From the NCBI GenBank assembly GCA_026419405.1, contig JANZZL010000132.1, positions 1-59,157 on the forward strand: a stretch of DNA of 59,157 nucleotides, given 5' to 3'. Below, piece after piece: positions 35,491 to 46,335 of the stretch; the first letter of the stretch is position 1, and each line of letters begins with the position of its first letter. Made by a program: the position numbers and the translations under genes. Under the pieces are notes generated by a model. That model ran no database searches, was not told where the DNA came from, and worked only from the letters and a program-made list of their open reading frames with translations. Source of the stretch: Paracoccaceae bacterium (GTDB lineage Bacteria; Pseudomonadota; Alphaproteobacteria; Rhodobacterales; Rhodobacteraceae).

Positions 35491-36261
35491 ATGGACTGGC
35501 TGATGGGCGGCCTTGCGCCGCCGGCCTTCGCCGCGGCGCTGGCGGTCACGCTGGTTGCGGGCTTCGTCAAGGGCACCGCGGGCTTCGCCATGCCGCTGAT
35601 CATGATCTCGGCCTTCGGCGCCTTCATGCCGCCCGAGACCGCGCTTGCCGGGCTGATCCTGCCGACGCTGGTCACCAACATCAGCCAGTCGCTCCGGCAG
35701 GGCTGGCGCGCGGCCTGGGGCTCGGTTGTCACCTACCGCCGGATGATCCTGGCGACGATCGCCTGCATCGCGCTGAGCGCGCAGTTCGTGGACGCGATCC
35801 CGCAGCGGCTGTTCCTGCTCCTGCTCGGTGTGCCGATCACCGCCTACGCGGCGCTGCAGCTCGCCGGGGTGGCGCTGGCGCTCCAGCTGCGCCACCGCGC
35901 GCGGGCCGAGCTGATCGCGGGTGTCGTCGGCGGGCTCTACGGCGGCATCGCCGGGGTCTGGGGGCCGCCGGTCATCGTCTACCTGCTCTCGATCGGCGCA
36001 GACAAGGCCGAGCAGGTGCGCGTGCAGGGCGTGATCTTCCTGATCGGGGCCGTCGTCCTGCTGGCCGCCCACCTCCAGACCGGCGTGATGAACGCGCTGA
36101 CGGTGCCGTTCTCGGCCGCGCTGGTGGTGCCCGCGGTGGCCGGCCTGAGGCTCGGCTACGCCCTGCAGGACCGGCTGGACCAGGCGCGCTTCCGCCGCTG
36201 GACGCAGGCGCTGCTGGTGCTGACGGGGCTGAACCTCGTCCGCCAGGCGCTGGCAGGCTGA
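35491..36261 (+). CDS. TauE/SafE-family anion permease (second copy)
   Basis: The 256-residue protein has eight hydrophobic helices and the two family repeats: VTLVAGFVKGTAGFAMPLIMISAF near the start and AGVVGGLYGGIAGVWGPPVIVYLL in the second half. It is an inner-membrane exporter, probably for sulfite, sulfoacetate or a similar anion. GGAGGGGGAAC precedes the ATG at 35491. It diverges from mcd and converges on pckA. Confidence 0.83.
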   Translation: MDWLMGGLAPPAFAAALAVTLVAGFVKGTAGFAMPLIMISAFGAFMPPETALAGLILPTLVTNISQSLRQGWRAAWGSVVTYRRMILATIACIALSAQFVDAIPQRLFLLLLGVPITAYAALQLAGVALALQLRHRARAELIAGVVGGLYGGIAGVWGPPVIVYLLSIGADKAEQVRVQGVIFLIGAVVLLAAHLQTGVMNALTVPFSAALVVPAVAGLRLGYALQDRLDQARFRRWTQALLVLTGLNLVRQALAG

Positions 36262-36277
36262 GCCGCCGCGCACCGCC

Positions 36278-37876
<1,599 letters not shown>

Positions 37877-38208
37877 GCAGGCGCTCCCGCTTCAAATCCG
37901 CTCGTTCAAACGCCGCCGGAGTGGCGGCCCTCCGCCCCGCGGGCGGCCCGCCGCCGGCGCCTGCCCTGGCTATACCACGCGGCTGGAGCGGCGGAACAGG
38001 ACACTTGTCCACAGTTAGCGCAACCAGACGAGGGGTTAGCGCAACCACCGGCTGCGAAAGTGCGGCAATTCCGCCAGCCGCTGCCAAAATCGCCGTTCGC
38101 GCGCCCGCGCCCGCGGTGGTGATTCGCAGTTCCCTGTTGATAAAGCGGCGAGGAATCCCGAGACTGGCGCCCAACAAGAACACCTCGGAGCAGCGCAAGG
38201 AAACGGCG
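37877..38208. promoter_or_regulatory. pckA-chvI divergent control region
   Basis: This 332-bp intergenic region holds no gene. It contains GGACA-CT-TGTCC (37999-38010, a perfect 5-bp dyad overlapping TTGTCCACA, one mismatch from a DnaA box) and two direct repeats of GTTAGCGCAACCA. The outer parts are very GC-rich. Promoters for both genes must lie here, but no clear -35/-10 pair is visible. The repeats make it the likely binding platform for a PckR-like or ChvI regulator. Confidence 0.6.
38014..38047. repeat. Two direct repeats GTTAGCGCAACCA, 21 bp apart
   Basis: GTTAGCGCAACCA at 38014-38026 and 38035-38047 are identical over 13 bp, with a period of 21 bp (two helical turns). Each unit carries a quasi-palindrome (GTTAGC/GCAACC), a form used by LacI-type regulators such as the PckR reported for rhizobial pckA, while tandem direct repeats suit OmpR-type regulators such as ChvI. 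The embedded GCGCAAC also occurs upstream of mcd, ecm and ccr. Confidence 0.55.
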
Positions 38209-38910
38209 ATGTCGCGGATTGCCTTGGTTGACGATGATCGCAACATCCTCACTTCGGTGTCGATGACGCTCGAAGCGGAGGGTTTCGAGGTGGAGACCTA
38301 TAACGACGGGCAGGCGGCCTACGAGGCGTTCTCGCGGCGGATGCCCGACATGGCGGTGCTGGACATCAAGATGCCACGAATGGATGGCATGGACCTGCTC
38401 CAGCGGATTCGCCAGAAGTCGCAGATGCCGGTCATCTTCCTCACCTCGAAGGACGACGAGATCGACGAAGTTCTCGGGCTGCGCATGGGCGCGGACGACT
38501 ACGTCAAGAAGCCGTTCTCGCAGCGGCTGCTCGTCGAGCGCATCCGCGCGCTGCTGCGCCGGCAGGAGGTGCTCGCGGGCGGCGACGTTCCGGTGACCGA
38601 GGAGACGAAGGTGATGGTGCGCGGCAAGCTCACCATGGACCCGCTGCGCCACCTCGTTACCTGGAAGGGCAAGGACGTGTCGCTGACGGTGACCGAGTTC
38701 CTGCTGCTTCAGGCGCTTGCCCAGCGGCCCGGCTTCGTCAAGAGCCGCGACCAGCTCATGGACGTGGCCTACGACGACCAGGTGTATGTCGACGACCGCA
38801 CGATCGACAGCCACATCAAGCGCCTGCGCAAGAAGATGCGGACCGTGGACCCCGAGTTCTCGGCCATCGAGACGCTTTATGGCATCGGTTACCGCTACAA
38901 CGAGGAATAG
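38209..38910 (+). CDS. chvI: Response regulator ChvI (OmpR family)
   Basis: This is a 233-residue OmpR/PhoB-type regulator. The receiver domain has the acidic pocket [10 protein letters not shown], the phosphoacceptor Asp52 in VLDIKMP and the LTSKDD/VKKPF switch residues; the winged-helix DNA-binding domain ends [29 protein letters not shown]. The neighbour is the kinase ChvG, 19 bp downstream, and beyond it hprK, rapZ and PTS genes, the usual alphaproteobacterial order. ChvGI controls envelope, acid and carbon-related genes in rhizobia and Caulobacter. Confidence 0.94.
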   Translation: MSRIALVDDDRNILTSVSMTLEAEGFEVETYNDGQAAYEAFSRRMPDMAVLDIKMPRMDGMDLLQRIRQKSQMPVIFLTSKDDEIDEVLGLRMGADDYVKKPFSQRLLVERIRALLRRQEVLAGGDVPVTEETKVMVRGKLTMDPLRHLVTWKGKDVSLTVTEFLLLQALAQRPGFVKSRDQLMDVAYDDQVYVDDRTIDSHIKRLRKKMRTVDPEFSAIETLYGIGYRYNEE

Positions 38911-38929
38911 GCTCCTTCAGGCCGGATCC

Positions 38930-40615
38930 ATGCGCGACACCAGGGCCGACAGCAGCACCGAGGTCGTGCTCGGCGAGGACTGGGTCGCGCCTCAGGCGAG
39001 CGAGGAGGACGCCGAGCTTTCCCAGAAGCGGGAGAAGCGGCGGCTGATCTCGATCAACAGCTCGCCCCTTGCCCGCAAGATCATCACCTTCAACCTGCTC
39101 GCCCTGATCGTGCTGGTCGCCGGGGTGCTCTACATCGACCCGTTCCGCGACGGCCTGATGCGCCAGCGCGGGCAGGACATGATGAACAGGGCGCAGCTCG
39201 TCTCGGGGTTCTTCAGCGCCGCAACGCCGCGGCGGGCGAGCTCGCTCTACCCCGCGCCGGGGTTCGATCCGCAGCAGCTCCTGCTCCAGCTTCCGCGCGA
39301 GCCGGGGGTGTCGCTCTACCTGTTCTCTCCGGCCGGCGACATGATCGCCTCGGTCGAGGCCCCCCCGGCCGCGACCGACCGCGAGGCGGAGGGCAACGTG
39401 ATCACCGGCGCGCTCGACAGGCTCTGGAGCGGGCTGCGCCGGATCTCGGGCGCCACGGCCGAGACCGGCCACGACCGCAGCGCGCTGCGCCAGATCATCG
39501 CGATGATGCCGGCCGCGCTGGGTGGAGAGACCCGGGTCGAGACCGGGCTCGACCGGGCCGGCAACACGATCTTTGCCGCGGTGGCGCCGGTGACGCGGGG
39601 CGGCGAGCTCCTTGGCGTCGTCGGGGTGACGAGCGGCACGTCCGAGTTGCGCGCCCTGGTGCAGAACCAGCGCGAGCAGGTGCTGCAGATGTTCTTCACG
39701 GCGGTGCTGGTGTCGATCGGCCTGTCGCTGGTGCTGGCCTCGACCATCGCCAATCCGCTCTCCGACCTCGCCACCGCGGCCGAGCTGGGCCGCGACCGCC
39801 ACGCGCGGAAGATGAGCCCGAACCGGGTGCGCATCCCCGACCTGACCGCCCGCCCCGACGAGATCGGCCGGCTCTCGGGGGCCATGCGCGGCATGGTCGC
39901 GGCGCTCTACGACCGGATCGAGGCGAACGAGCAGTTCGCGGCCGAGGTGGCGCACGAGATCAAGAACCCGCTCGCCTCGCTGCGCTCGGCCGTCGGGACG
40001 CTGCGCGTGGCCAAGCGCGACGACCAGCGCGAGAAGCTGCTCGACGTGATCGAGCACGACGTGCGCCGGCTCGACAGGCTGATCTCCGACATCTCCAACG
40101 CCTCGCGGCTCGACAGCGAGCTGGTGCGCGAGCAGGAGGCGCCGTTCGACCTGCTGAAGATGCTGATGAACATCTCGCACCACTTCGCGCAGGACGCGCA
40201 GTCGCGCGGGGTCGAGTTCATCACCGACCTTCCCGCCAAGCCGATCGTGGTGCACGGGCTCGAGGCGCGGCTGGCGCAGGTGTTCGTCAACCTCATCTCG
40301 AACGCGGTGTCGTTCTGCGAGGCGGGCGACGCCGTGCGCGTCTGGGCCCGCCGGCGCGAGAACCGCGTGCTGGTGGTGGTCGAGGACACCGGCCCCGGCA
40401 TTCCCGAGCAGGCGATCCAGAAGATCTTCAACCGCTTCTATTCCGAGCGCCCGCCGGGTCAGTTCGGCAACCATTCGGGGCTTGGGCTGGCGATCTCCAA
40501 GCAGATCGTCGAGGCGCATGGCGGCGTGATCTGGGCCGAGAACATCCGCCCGACCAACGCCGACCTGATGTCGGAGCCCCTCGGCGCGCGCTTCGTCGTC
40601 GGCCTGCCGGTCTGA
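38930..40615 (+). CDS. chvG: Sensor histidine kinase ChvG
   Basis: This is a 561-residue two-helix membrane kinase: a cytoplasmic N-terminus, TM1 (ITFNLLALIVLVAGVLYI), a long periplasmic sensor domain with a PAS/Cache-like stretch, TM2 (MFFTAVLVSIGLSLVLAS), HAMP (NPLSDLATAAELGRD), the phosphoacceptor H-box EVAHEIKNPLASLRSA and the ATPase motifs VNLISNAVSF, EDTGPGIP and GLGLAISKQIVEAHGG. It phosphorylates ChvI. In rhizobia ExoR inhibits the periplasmic part; no exoR homologue is in this window. The ATG at 38930 follows GGCCGGATCC. Confidence 0.93.
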   Translation: MRDTRADSSTEVVLGEDWVAPQASEEDAELSQKREKRRLISINSSPLARKIITFNLLALIVLVAGVLYIDPFRDGLMRQRGQDMMNRAQLVSGFFSAATPRRASSLYPAPGFDPQQLLLQLPREPGVSLYLFSPAGDMIASVEAPPAATDREAEGNVITGALDRLWSGLRRISGATAETGHDRSALRQIIAMMPAALGGETRVETGLDRAGNTIFAAVAPVTRGGELLGVVGVTSGTSELRALVQNQREQVLQMFFTAVLVSIGLSLVLASTIANPLSDLATAAELGRDRHARKMSPNRVRIPDLTARPDEIGRLSGAMRGMVAALYDRIEANEQFAAEVAHEIKNPLASLRSAVGTLRVAKRDDQREKLLDVIEHDVRRLDRLISDISNASRLDSELVREQEAPFDLLKMLMNISHHFAQDAQSRGVEFITDLPAKPIVVHGLEARLAQVFVNLISNAVSFCEAGDAVRVWARRRENRVLVVVEDTGPGIPEQAIQKIFNRFYSERPPGQFGNHSGLGLAISKQIVEAHGGVIWAENIRPTNADLMSEPLGARFVVGLPV

Positions 40616-40618
40616 GGC

Positions 40619-41047
40619 ATGGGCGGCGCCGGCGCGCTGGTCGTGCACGGCACCGCCGTTTCCCTGGGCGGCCGCGCGCTCCTGATCCTCGGGCCCGCGG
40701 GGGCGGGGAAGTCCGCCCTGGCGCTCGAGCTTCTTGCGCTGGGCGCAGGCCTCATCGCCGACGACCGCACGCTGCTGAGCCTGCGCGAGGGGCACCCGGT
40801 CGCCTCGGCGCCGGCGACGATCGCGGGGCGGATCGAGGCGCGCGGGCTCGGCATCCTTGCCGCCACGCCGGCGCCGCCCGCCCCGGTGGTGCTGGCCGCC
40901 GACCTCGGTCGGGTCGAGACCGAGCGGCTGCCGCCGGCGCGCCACATCGACCTGCTCGGCGTGGCGATCCCGCTTGTTCACAAGGTTGACGGCCCCCATT
41001 TTCCGGCCGCGCTGCTGCAATACCTGAGGGGCGGCCGTGCCGGGTGA
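40619..41047 (+). CDS. hprK: HPr kinase/phosphatase, short alphaproteobacterial form
   Basis: In this 142-residue protein the Walker A motif is [20 protein letters not shown], followed by [11 protein letters not shown] and a C-terminal stretch that contacts HPr. Unlike the 310-residue Gram-positive HprK, it lacks the N-terminal half, as is standard in alphaproteobacteria. It phosphorylates or dephosphorylates HPr at a seryl residue, linking the PTS to cell metabolism. It is separated from chvG by three bases; rapZ, EIIA and HPr follow. Confidence 0.88.
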   Translation: MGGAGALVVHGTAVSLGGRALLILGPAGAGKSALALELLALGAGLIADDRTLLSLREGHPVASAPATIAGRIEARGLGILAATPAPPAPVVLAADLGRVETERLPPARHIDLLGVAIPLVHKVDGPHFPAALLQYLRGGRAG

Positions 41048-41057
41048 GGGGGGCGCG

Positions 41058-41993
41058 ATGAACCATGGCGGAACCGGGGCAGCCGGGGCGTCCGGCGAGC
41101 TGCGGCGGGTGGTCCTGGTCACCGGCCCCTCGGGGGCCGGGCGCACCACCGCGATCCGGGCGCTGGAGGATCTGGGCCACGAGGCGATCGACAACCTGCC
41201 GCTCTCGCTCCTGCCGCGGCTGCTCGAGGGCCCGCCGCTGGTCCGGCCGCTGGCGCTCGGCCTCGACGTGCGCAACCGCGACTTCTCGGTGGCCGGGGTG
41301 ATCGAGACGGTCGACCGGCTGGAGGCGGACCCGACCGTCGCGGCGCAGCTGCTCTACCTCGACTGCCGGGCCGACGTGCTGGTGAAGCGGTTCTCCGAGA
41401 CCCGCCGGCGCCATCCCCTCGCCCCGGCGGAGAGCCCGGCGCAGGGGGTGGACCGCGAGCTGGACCTGCTTGTCCCGATCCGGGCGCGGGCCGACGTGCT
41501 GATCGACACCTCGGACCTGACACCGCACGACCTGCGCGCCGAGGTCGCCCGCTGGTTCGGCGACACGACGGGCAGGGGGCTTGCCGTCTCGGTGCAGAGC
41601 TTCTCCTACAAGCGGGGCGTGCCGCGGGGGATCGACATCATCCTCGACTGCCGGTTCCTGACGAACCCCTACTGGGACCCCGAGCTGCGCGCACTCGACG
41701 GCCGGCATCCGGCGGTGGCGGCGCGGATCGCGTCCGACCCGCGCTTCGGCCCGTTCTTCGACCAGGTCGCGGGACTGGCGGAATTCCTGCTTCCGGCCTA
41801 TGTGGCCGAGGGCAAGTCGCACCTGTCGATCGGGTTCGGCTGCACCGGGGGCCAGCACCGGTCGGTCGCCGTCGCCGAACGGCTCGCCGACCGTCTTGCG
41901 GCGGCGGGATGGCAGGTGTCTAAGAGGCACCGGGAACTGGAACGGCGCGGCGCCCTCGCGCCGGAACGAAACTGGGGAAGCGACGGTCCGTGA
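41058..41993 (+). CDS. rapZ: RNase adapter protein RapZ
   Basis: RapZ is a 311-residue P-loop protein that in enterobacteria delivers small RNAs to RNase E and senses glucosamine-6-phosphate. Visible motifs: Walker-like [35 protein letters not shown], the [23 protein letters not shown] segment, and the C-terminal [31 protein letters not shown] with [17 protein letters not shown]. The ATG at 41058 follows GAGGGGGG; an in-frame GTG at 41037 would overlap hprK. Confidence 0.9.
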   Translation: MNHGGTGAAGASGELRRVVLVTGPSGAGRTTAIRALEDLGHEAIDNLPLSLLPRLLEGPPLVRPLALGLDVRNRDFSVAGVIETVDRLEADPTVAAQLLYLDCRADVLVKRFSETRRRHPLAPAESPAQGVDRELDLLVPIRARADVLIDTSDLTPHDLRAEVARWFGDTTGRGLAVSVQSFSYKRGVPRGIDIILDCRFLTNPYWDPELRALDGRHPAVAARIASDPRFGPFFDQVAGLAEFLLPAYVAEGKSHLSIGFGCTGGQHRSVAVAERLADRLAAAGWQVSKRHRELERRGALAPERNWGSDGP

Positions 41994-42394
41994 TCGGCAT
42001 CGTCATCGTGGCCCATGGCGGGCTCGCCCGCGAATACCTGGCCGCCGTCGAGCATGTCGTCGGGCGGCAGGAGGGGATCCGCGCGATCTCGATCGAGCCC
42101 GACCACGACCGCCGCGCCAAGGAGCGCGAGATCTGCGAGGCGGCCGATGCGGTGGACGTGGGCGACGGGGTCGTCGTGGTCACCGACATGTTCGGCGGCT
42201 CGCCCTCGAACCTCTCGCTGCTCGCCTGCTCGCCGAGCAACCGCCGCATCCTCTACGGGGCCAACCTGCCGATGCTGATCAAGCTCGCGAAGTCGCGCCG
42301 CCTGTCGGTGGCCGATGCCGCCTCGGCGGCGCTGGCGGCCGGGCGGAAGTACATCGACAGCTTCGACGCGAGCACCCGCCGGGCGGGAGGGTGA
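41990..42394 (+). CDS. PTS IIA component, mannose-family type
   Basis: The 134-residue EIIA-Man-type protein carries the phosphoacceptor His in [14 protein letters not shown], then [18 protein letters not shown] and a C-terminal helix. It has no EIIB or EIIC partner here, so it probably works in regulation (PTS-Ntr-like) rather than sugar uptake. The GTG start at 41990 overlaps the rapZ stop as GTGA. With HPr downstream it forms a phosphorelay branch. Confidence 0.87.
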   Translation: MIGIVIVAHGGLAREYLAAVEHVVGRQEGIRAISIEPDHDRRAKEREICEAADAVDVGDGVVVVTDMFGGSPSNLSLLACSPSNRRILYGANLPMLIKLAKSRRLSVADAASAALAAGRKYIDSFDASTRRAGG

Positions 42395-42395
42395 G

Positions 42396-42674
42396 ATGAC
42401 GACCACGGTCCTGCGCACGCTGGCGATCGTGAACGAGAAGGGGCTTCATGCGCGGGCCTCGGCCAGGTTCGTCGAGACGGTTGAGCGGTTCGACGCCGAG
42501 GCCACCGTGAGCCGCGACGGCATGGTCGTGTCCGGCGACAGCATCATGGGGCTTTTGATGTTGGCAGCCTCGAAGGGAACCACTATTCAGGTCGAGACCC
42601 GAGGCGCCGAGGCGGAGGCCCTGGCCGACGCGCTCGAGGCGCTCGTGGCGGACCGGTTCGGCGAGGAGTTCTGA
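42396..42674 (+). CDS. ptsH: Phosphocarrier protein HPr
   Basis: The 92-residue protein has the catalytic His motif VNEKGLHARASARFVE and the regulatory serine in VSGDSIMGLLMLAASKG, the target of HprK. It passes phosphate from PtsP-type EI to EIIA. Enzyme I is not in this window. Two hairpin-forming GCCGGC boxes follow the stop. Confidence 0.92.
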   Translation: MTTTVLRTLAIVNEKGLHARASARFVETVERFDAEATVSRDGMVVSGDSIMGLLMLAASKGTTIQVETRGAEAEALADALEALVADRFGEEF

Positions 42675-42713
42675 GCCGGCCGGCCCCGCCGGCGTGGAGA
42701 GGATCGACTGCCC

Positions 42714-43646
42714 TTGCCGCCCGACGCCGACGATCTGGAAGCCCAACGCCGCGCCGCGGCCAGCCGCAAGTACGACATGCGGCGGCTGTCCTACGCCGGC
42801 ACCTTCTCCAACCCCTGGAAGGCGGGCACCATCCGCACCATCGAGTGGCTGACGGCGAAGGTCACGCTGATGCGGCTGATCCGCTCGTTCGAGCGGCAGG
42901 GCGCCCCCTTCGGACCGCCGTTCTGGCCGGCCGCGATCCGGCACATGGGCATCCGCATCGACACCCCGCCCGAGGAGATCGCCCGGATCCCGAAGGAGGG
43001 CCCGCTGGTGGTGGTGGCGAACCATCCGCACGGGCTGGTCGACGGGATGATCATGGCCGAGATGGTCAACCGCGTCCGGTCGGACTTCAAGATCCTGACG
43101 CGCTCGCTCCTGACCGGCATCCCGGAGGTGGCGCAGTTCATGATTCCCGTGCCGTTCCCGCACGAGGAGAACGCGCGCGAGCTGGGGCTTCAGATGCGGC
43201 GCGAGGCGATGGAACAGCTCGCGGCCGGCGGCGTGATCATCCTGTTCCCGGCCGGCAGGGTCGCCACCTCGGAGACCTGGTTCGGCCCCGCCATCGAACC
43301 GGAATGGAACCCGTTCAGCCACAAGATGATCATGCGGTCGGGCGCGGCGGTGCTGCCGATCCGGTTCCTGGGCCAGAACACGCGCCTCTACCAGATCGCC
43401 AACAAGACCTCGGCGACGCTCAGGCAGAGCCTGCTGCTCTACGAGATCAAGAAGGCGCTCTACAAGCCGCAGCGGCCCTATGTCGGCCATGCGATCCCGC
43501 CCGAGGAGCTCCGGCGCTGGGCCGACAACCCGCGCGGCTTCCTCGCCTGGCTGCGGGCGCATACCCTGGCGCTCGGCACGGACCACGAGGTGCGCGAGCA
43601 GGACTACCGCTTCGGCCTGGATGCGCCGGCCGCCGCGCCGCGCTGA
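42714..43646 (+). CDS. Lysophospholipid/1-acyl-glycerol-3-phosphate-type acyltransferase
   Basis: The 310-residue protein has the PlsC-like acyltransferase motif NHPHGLVDG (catalytic His-Asp pair, residues about 104-110), FPAGRVATSETWFG (motif III-like) and LPIRFLGQN. It probably esterifies a lysolipid, for example in phosphatidic acid or ornithine-lipid synthesis; the NHPxG variant is typical of the bacterial hemolysin-type branch. The likely start is TTG at 42714 with GGAGAGGA upstream. Confidence 0.78.
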   Translation: MPPDADDLEAQRRAAASRKYDMRRLSYAGTFSNPWKAGTIRTIEWLTAKVTLMRLIRSFERQGAPFGPPFWPAAIRHMGIRIDTPPEEIARIPKEGPLVVVANHPHGLVDGMIMAEMVNRVRSDFKILTRSLLTGIPEVAQFMIPVPFPHEENARELGLQMRREAMEQLAAGGVIILFPAGRVATSETWFGPAIEPEWNPFSHKMIMRSGAAVLPIRFLGQNTRLYQIANKTSATLRQSLLLYEIKKALYKPQRPYVGHAIPPEELRRWADNPRGFLAWLRAHTLALGTDHEVREQDYRFGLDAPAAAPR

Positions 43647-43650
43647 CCCG

Positions 43651-44370
43651 CTAGCCCCGCCCGACGAAGGGCATCTTCGTGGCCATCACCGTCATGCCGA
43701 GCACGTTGGCCGAGAGCGGCAGGGAGGCCATGTAGAGCACGGCCGCCGCCACGTCGGCCACCTCCATCATCGGCGGCGGGTCGCCCGGCGTGCGCGCCGC
43801 GACCGATTCGAGAAGCTCGGTGCGGGCGTTGCCGATGTCGATCTGCCCGGCGGCGATGTCGAAGGCGCGTCCGTCGAGCGCGAGCGTCTTGGTCAGGCCG
43901 GTGACGGCGTGCTTGGTGGCGGTATAGGCCACCGAGCCGGGCCGCGGCGTGTAGGCCGAGACCGAGCCGTTGTTGATGATCCGTCCGCCCTGCGGCGACT
44001 GCCGCCGCATCTGCCGGAAGGCCGCGCGGGCGCAGAGGAACATGCCCGAGAGGTTGAGGTCCACCACCCGGCGCCAGTCGTCGAAGGCGATCTCGTCGAT
44101 CGGGCCCATCGGGCCGAACATGCCGGCGTTGTTGAACAGCACGTCGATGCGGCCGAAGCGCGCCGTCGCCGCGGCGAAGGCGGCCTCGACCTGCGCCTCG
44201 ACGGTCACGTCGGCGGGGAGGGCGAGCGCATGCGCATGCCCCGACGCCAGCGCCTCGAGCGCCTCCCTGCGCCGCGCGATCAGGGTCACGGCCCAGCCCT
44301 CGGCGAGGAAGCGTTCGGCCACGCCGCGGCCGATGCCGGAACTCGCCCCGGTGATGACGATGTGCCTCAT
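43651..44370 (-). CDS. Short-chain dehydrogenase/reductase
   Basis: This 239-residue classical SDR has the cofactor motif IVITGASSGIGRGVAERFLAEG, the NNAGMFGPMGPI segment and the catalytic Tyr-Lys in GSVAYTATKHAVTGLTK. Substrate unknown. The ATG overlaps the stop of the upstream helicase gene as ATGA, so the two are an operon. It converges on the acyltransferase gene. Confidence 0.85.
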   Translation of the reverse strand: MRHIVITGASSGIGRGVAERFLAEGWAVTLIARRREALEALASGHAHALALPADVTVEAQVEAAFAAATARFGRIDVLFNNAGMFGPMGPIDEIAFDDWRRVVDLNLSGMFLCARAAFRQMRRQSPQGGRIINNGSVSAYTPRPGSVAYTATKHAVTGLTKTLALDGRAFDIAAGQIDIGNARTELLESVAARTPGDPPPMMEVADVAAAVLYMASLPLSANVLGMTVMATKMPFVGRG

Positions 44371-45905
44371 GTCTCCTCCTCGTCCTCTCCGCCGGCCGCG
44401 AGCGTCAGCGGTGCCGGGCCGCGCAGGTCTTCGACCGAGAGCGGCGCGGTCGGCCGCGCCAGGCGGTTCCGCGTCACCCAGACCAGACGCTCCTCGGCCC
44501 GGGTGATCGCCACGTAGGCCAGCCGCTTCCACAGCGGCATCCCCGCCTCCGTCCGGCCGGTGCGCGCCGCCACCCAGAGGTCGGGGGCGAAGACCTGCAC
44601 CACCGGCCACTGCGAGCCCTGCGCCTTGTGGATCGTCACCGCCGCGCCGTGCAGCAGCGCCACGCCCATCGTCGCCGCGAAGGGGATGAAGGGCTCCTCC
44701 TCGTCGGGCAGCTCGATCTTGATGATCGAGGCGGCCGAGACCTGCGGCTCTTCGGCGCCGACGACATGCAGTCGCGAGAAGCCGGGGCGCCTGCCCGGGC
44801 CGAGGTAGATGACCTGCGCCCCCTTGATGAGGCCGCGTGCCTCGAGGTCGATCCGTTTCTTGCGGTGTTTCAGGGGCAGCTCGATGCCGTCGCAGATCAG
44901 CGGCTCGCCGGGCAGCAGCGCGTCGGGCGGCGCGCCGAACGCCTGCCGGAAGGCCTGGATCAGCCGCACCCGCGTCTGGTTGCGCCAGACGAGGACCGGC
45001 GAGCGCGCCATGAGGTCGGCCTCGGCCCGCTCGGCCACCTGCACGCGGCCGTCGGCGCGCGCGGCGGCCTCGACCATCCGCTCGAATGCCTCGTAGTCGA
45101 GCGCCTCGTCGCCGAGGGCATGGGCGAGGTCGAGGATCGGGCTGCCCCGCTCCTGCCGGTGGACGCGGTGCAGCACGAGGCGGCTGCGCTGCGGAAGCCG
45201 GTCGAAGACCATCTCGCCCGACTGGCCCACCGGGGCGAGCTGGGCGGGGTCGCCGAACAGCAGCAGCGTGGGGAAGATCGCGCGGAGGTCGTCGAGCATC
45301 CGCTGGTCGAGCATCGAGGCCTCGTCGACGAAGCCGATGTCGAGCGGATCCTCGCGCCGCTTCCAGCCCCGGATGAAGTCCGAGCCCCTGAGCCCGGCGG
45401 CGGCGAGCGCGCCGGGGATCGACTTCGCCTGCTGGTAGAAGGCGAAGGCGCGGTCGAGGGCGGCGTCGCTCAGCCCCTCGACGGTCGGGCGCTCGGCCTG
45501 GCCGGCGAGCCATTCGGCGATGCGCTCGTATTCCGGCGCGTAGACCGGCGTGTAGAGGATGCGGTGGATCGTGGTGGCCGGCACGCCGCGGCCGCGCAGC
45601 ACCGCGGCCGCCTTGTTGGTGGGGGCAAGGATGGCGAGGGTGCGGCGGTCCCTGCGGCGCCGGCCCTCCCAGTCGCCCGAGACGGTCTCGACCCCGGCAG
45701 CGGCGAGCGCGGCCGCAAGCCGCGCCAGCAGCATCGTCTTGCCCGACCCCGCCTTGCCGATGACGGCGAGCAGGCTCGCGCGTTCCGGCGCCTCGGGCAG
45801 CAGCGTGCCGGCCTCGATGTCGACGCCGGCCCCGCGCAGCGCCTCGGCGACGCGATCGAAGGCCTCGGCCTGGTCGTCGGAGAACGGCATCGCCGGCAGG
45901 GACAT
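44367..45905 (-). CDS. ATP-dependent DNA helicase, RecD/UvrD-C2 type
   Basis: This is a 512-residue superfamily-1 helicase with Walker A in LLAVIGKAGSGKTMLLARL, a LAPTNKAAAVLRGRGV motif (Ia), Walker B in IGFVDEASMLDQRML, FGDPAQLAPVG (motif III), an Arg-rich motif IV, and a C-terminal half with TIHKAQGSQWP and RLAYVAITRAEERLVWV. It is like the stand-alone RecD-related (AAA_30 plus UvrD_C_2) proteins of alphaproteobacteria, probably in DNA repair or replication restart. It is first in a two-gene unit with the SDR. Confidence 0.84.
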   Translation of the reverse strand: MSLPAMPFSDDQAEAFDRVAEALRGAGVDIEAGTLLPEAPERASLLAVIGKAGSGKTMLLARLAAALAAAGVETVSGDWEGRRRRDRRTLAILAPTNKAAAVLRGRGVPATTIHRILYTPVYAPEYERIAEWLAGQAERPTVEGLSDAALDRAFAFYQQAKSIPGALAAAGLRGSDFIRGWKRREDPLDIGFVDEASMLDQRMLDDLRAIFPTLLLFGDPAQLAPVGQSGEMVFDRLPQRSRLVLHRVHRQERGSPILDLAHALGDEALDYEAFERMVEAAARADGRVQVAERAEADLMARSPVLVWRNQTRVRLIQAFRQAFGAPPDALLPGEPLICDGIELPLKHRKKRIDLEARGLIKGAQVIYLGPGRRPGFSRLHVVGAEEPQVSAASIIKIELPDEEEPFIPFAATMGVALLHGAAVTIHKAQGSQWPVVQVFAPDLWVAARTGRTEAGMPLWKRLAYVAITRAEERLVWVTRNRLARPTAPLSVEDLRGPAPLTLAAGGEDEEET

Positions 45906-45976
45906 GCCGCGACCATAGGCGCGGCGGGCCGCGGCCGCCAGTGGCCCCCGGCACCCCGGCCCCGGCCCCGCGCCGC

Positions 45977-46210
45977 TCAGGCGTCGTGCGGTTCCGACCC
46001 GTCGCGGACGCGCCGCGCATAGACCGCCACCGCCCGCGCCGGGCTGGCGTGGGGCCTGCGCCGCGCGGGGTTCTCGGCCAGCCGGCGGGCGAGCTCGATC
46101 ACCGCCAGCCGCCGCGTCTGCTCGAGCGAGGCGGCGAGGAACGGCAGGTCGTTGGCTTCGGCGAAGGACTTGAGGTCGGTGAGGACGTCGATGATCCAGT
46201 CGTCATGCAT
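45977..46210 (-). CDS. Small conserved protein of unknown function
   Basis: The 77-residue protein starts MHDDWIIDVLTDLKSFAEANDLPFL, then AASLEQTRRLAVIELARR and an Arg-rich tail. No signal peptide or motif of known function is visible. The first 45 residues look helical and conserved, like small proteins I remember beside ccr in Rhodobacteraceae. It stands between the helicase gene and ccr, all on the reverse strand. An alternative GTG-like start would add nine residues. Confidence 0.6.
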   Translation of the reverse strand: MHDDWIIDVLTDLKSFAEANDLPFLAASLEQTRRLAVIELARRLAENPARRRPHASPARAVAVYARRVRDGSEPHDA

Positions 46211-46335
46211 GCCTGCCTCAATTCGCTTTCGCGCCACCCGGACACAACCTTAGCACGAATTATGACAGGCGAGCTATCGTCATTGCGCGCCCCCGCCGCG
46301 CCGGAGGGCCGGCCGCGGCGAGGGCCGGATGCGGC

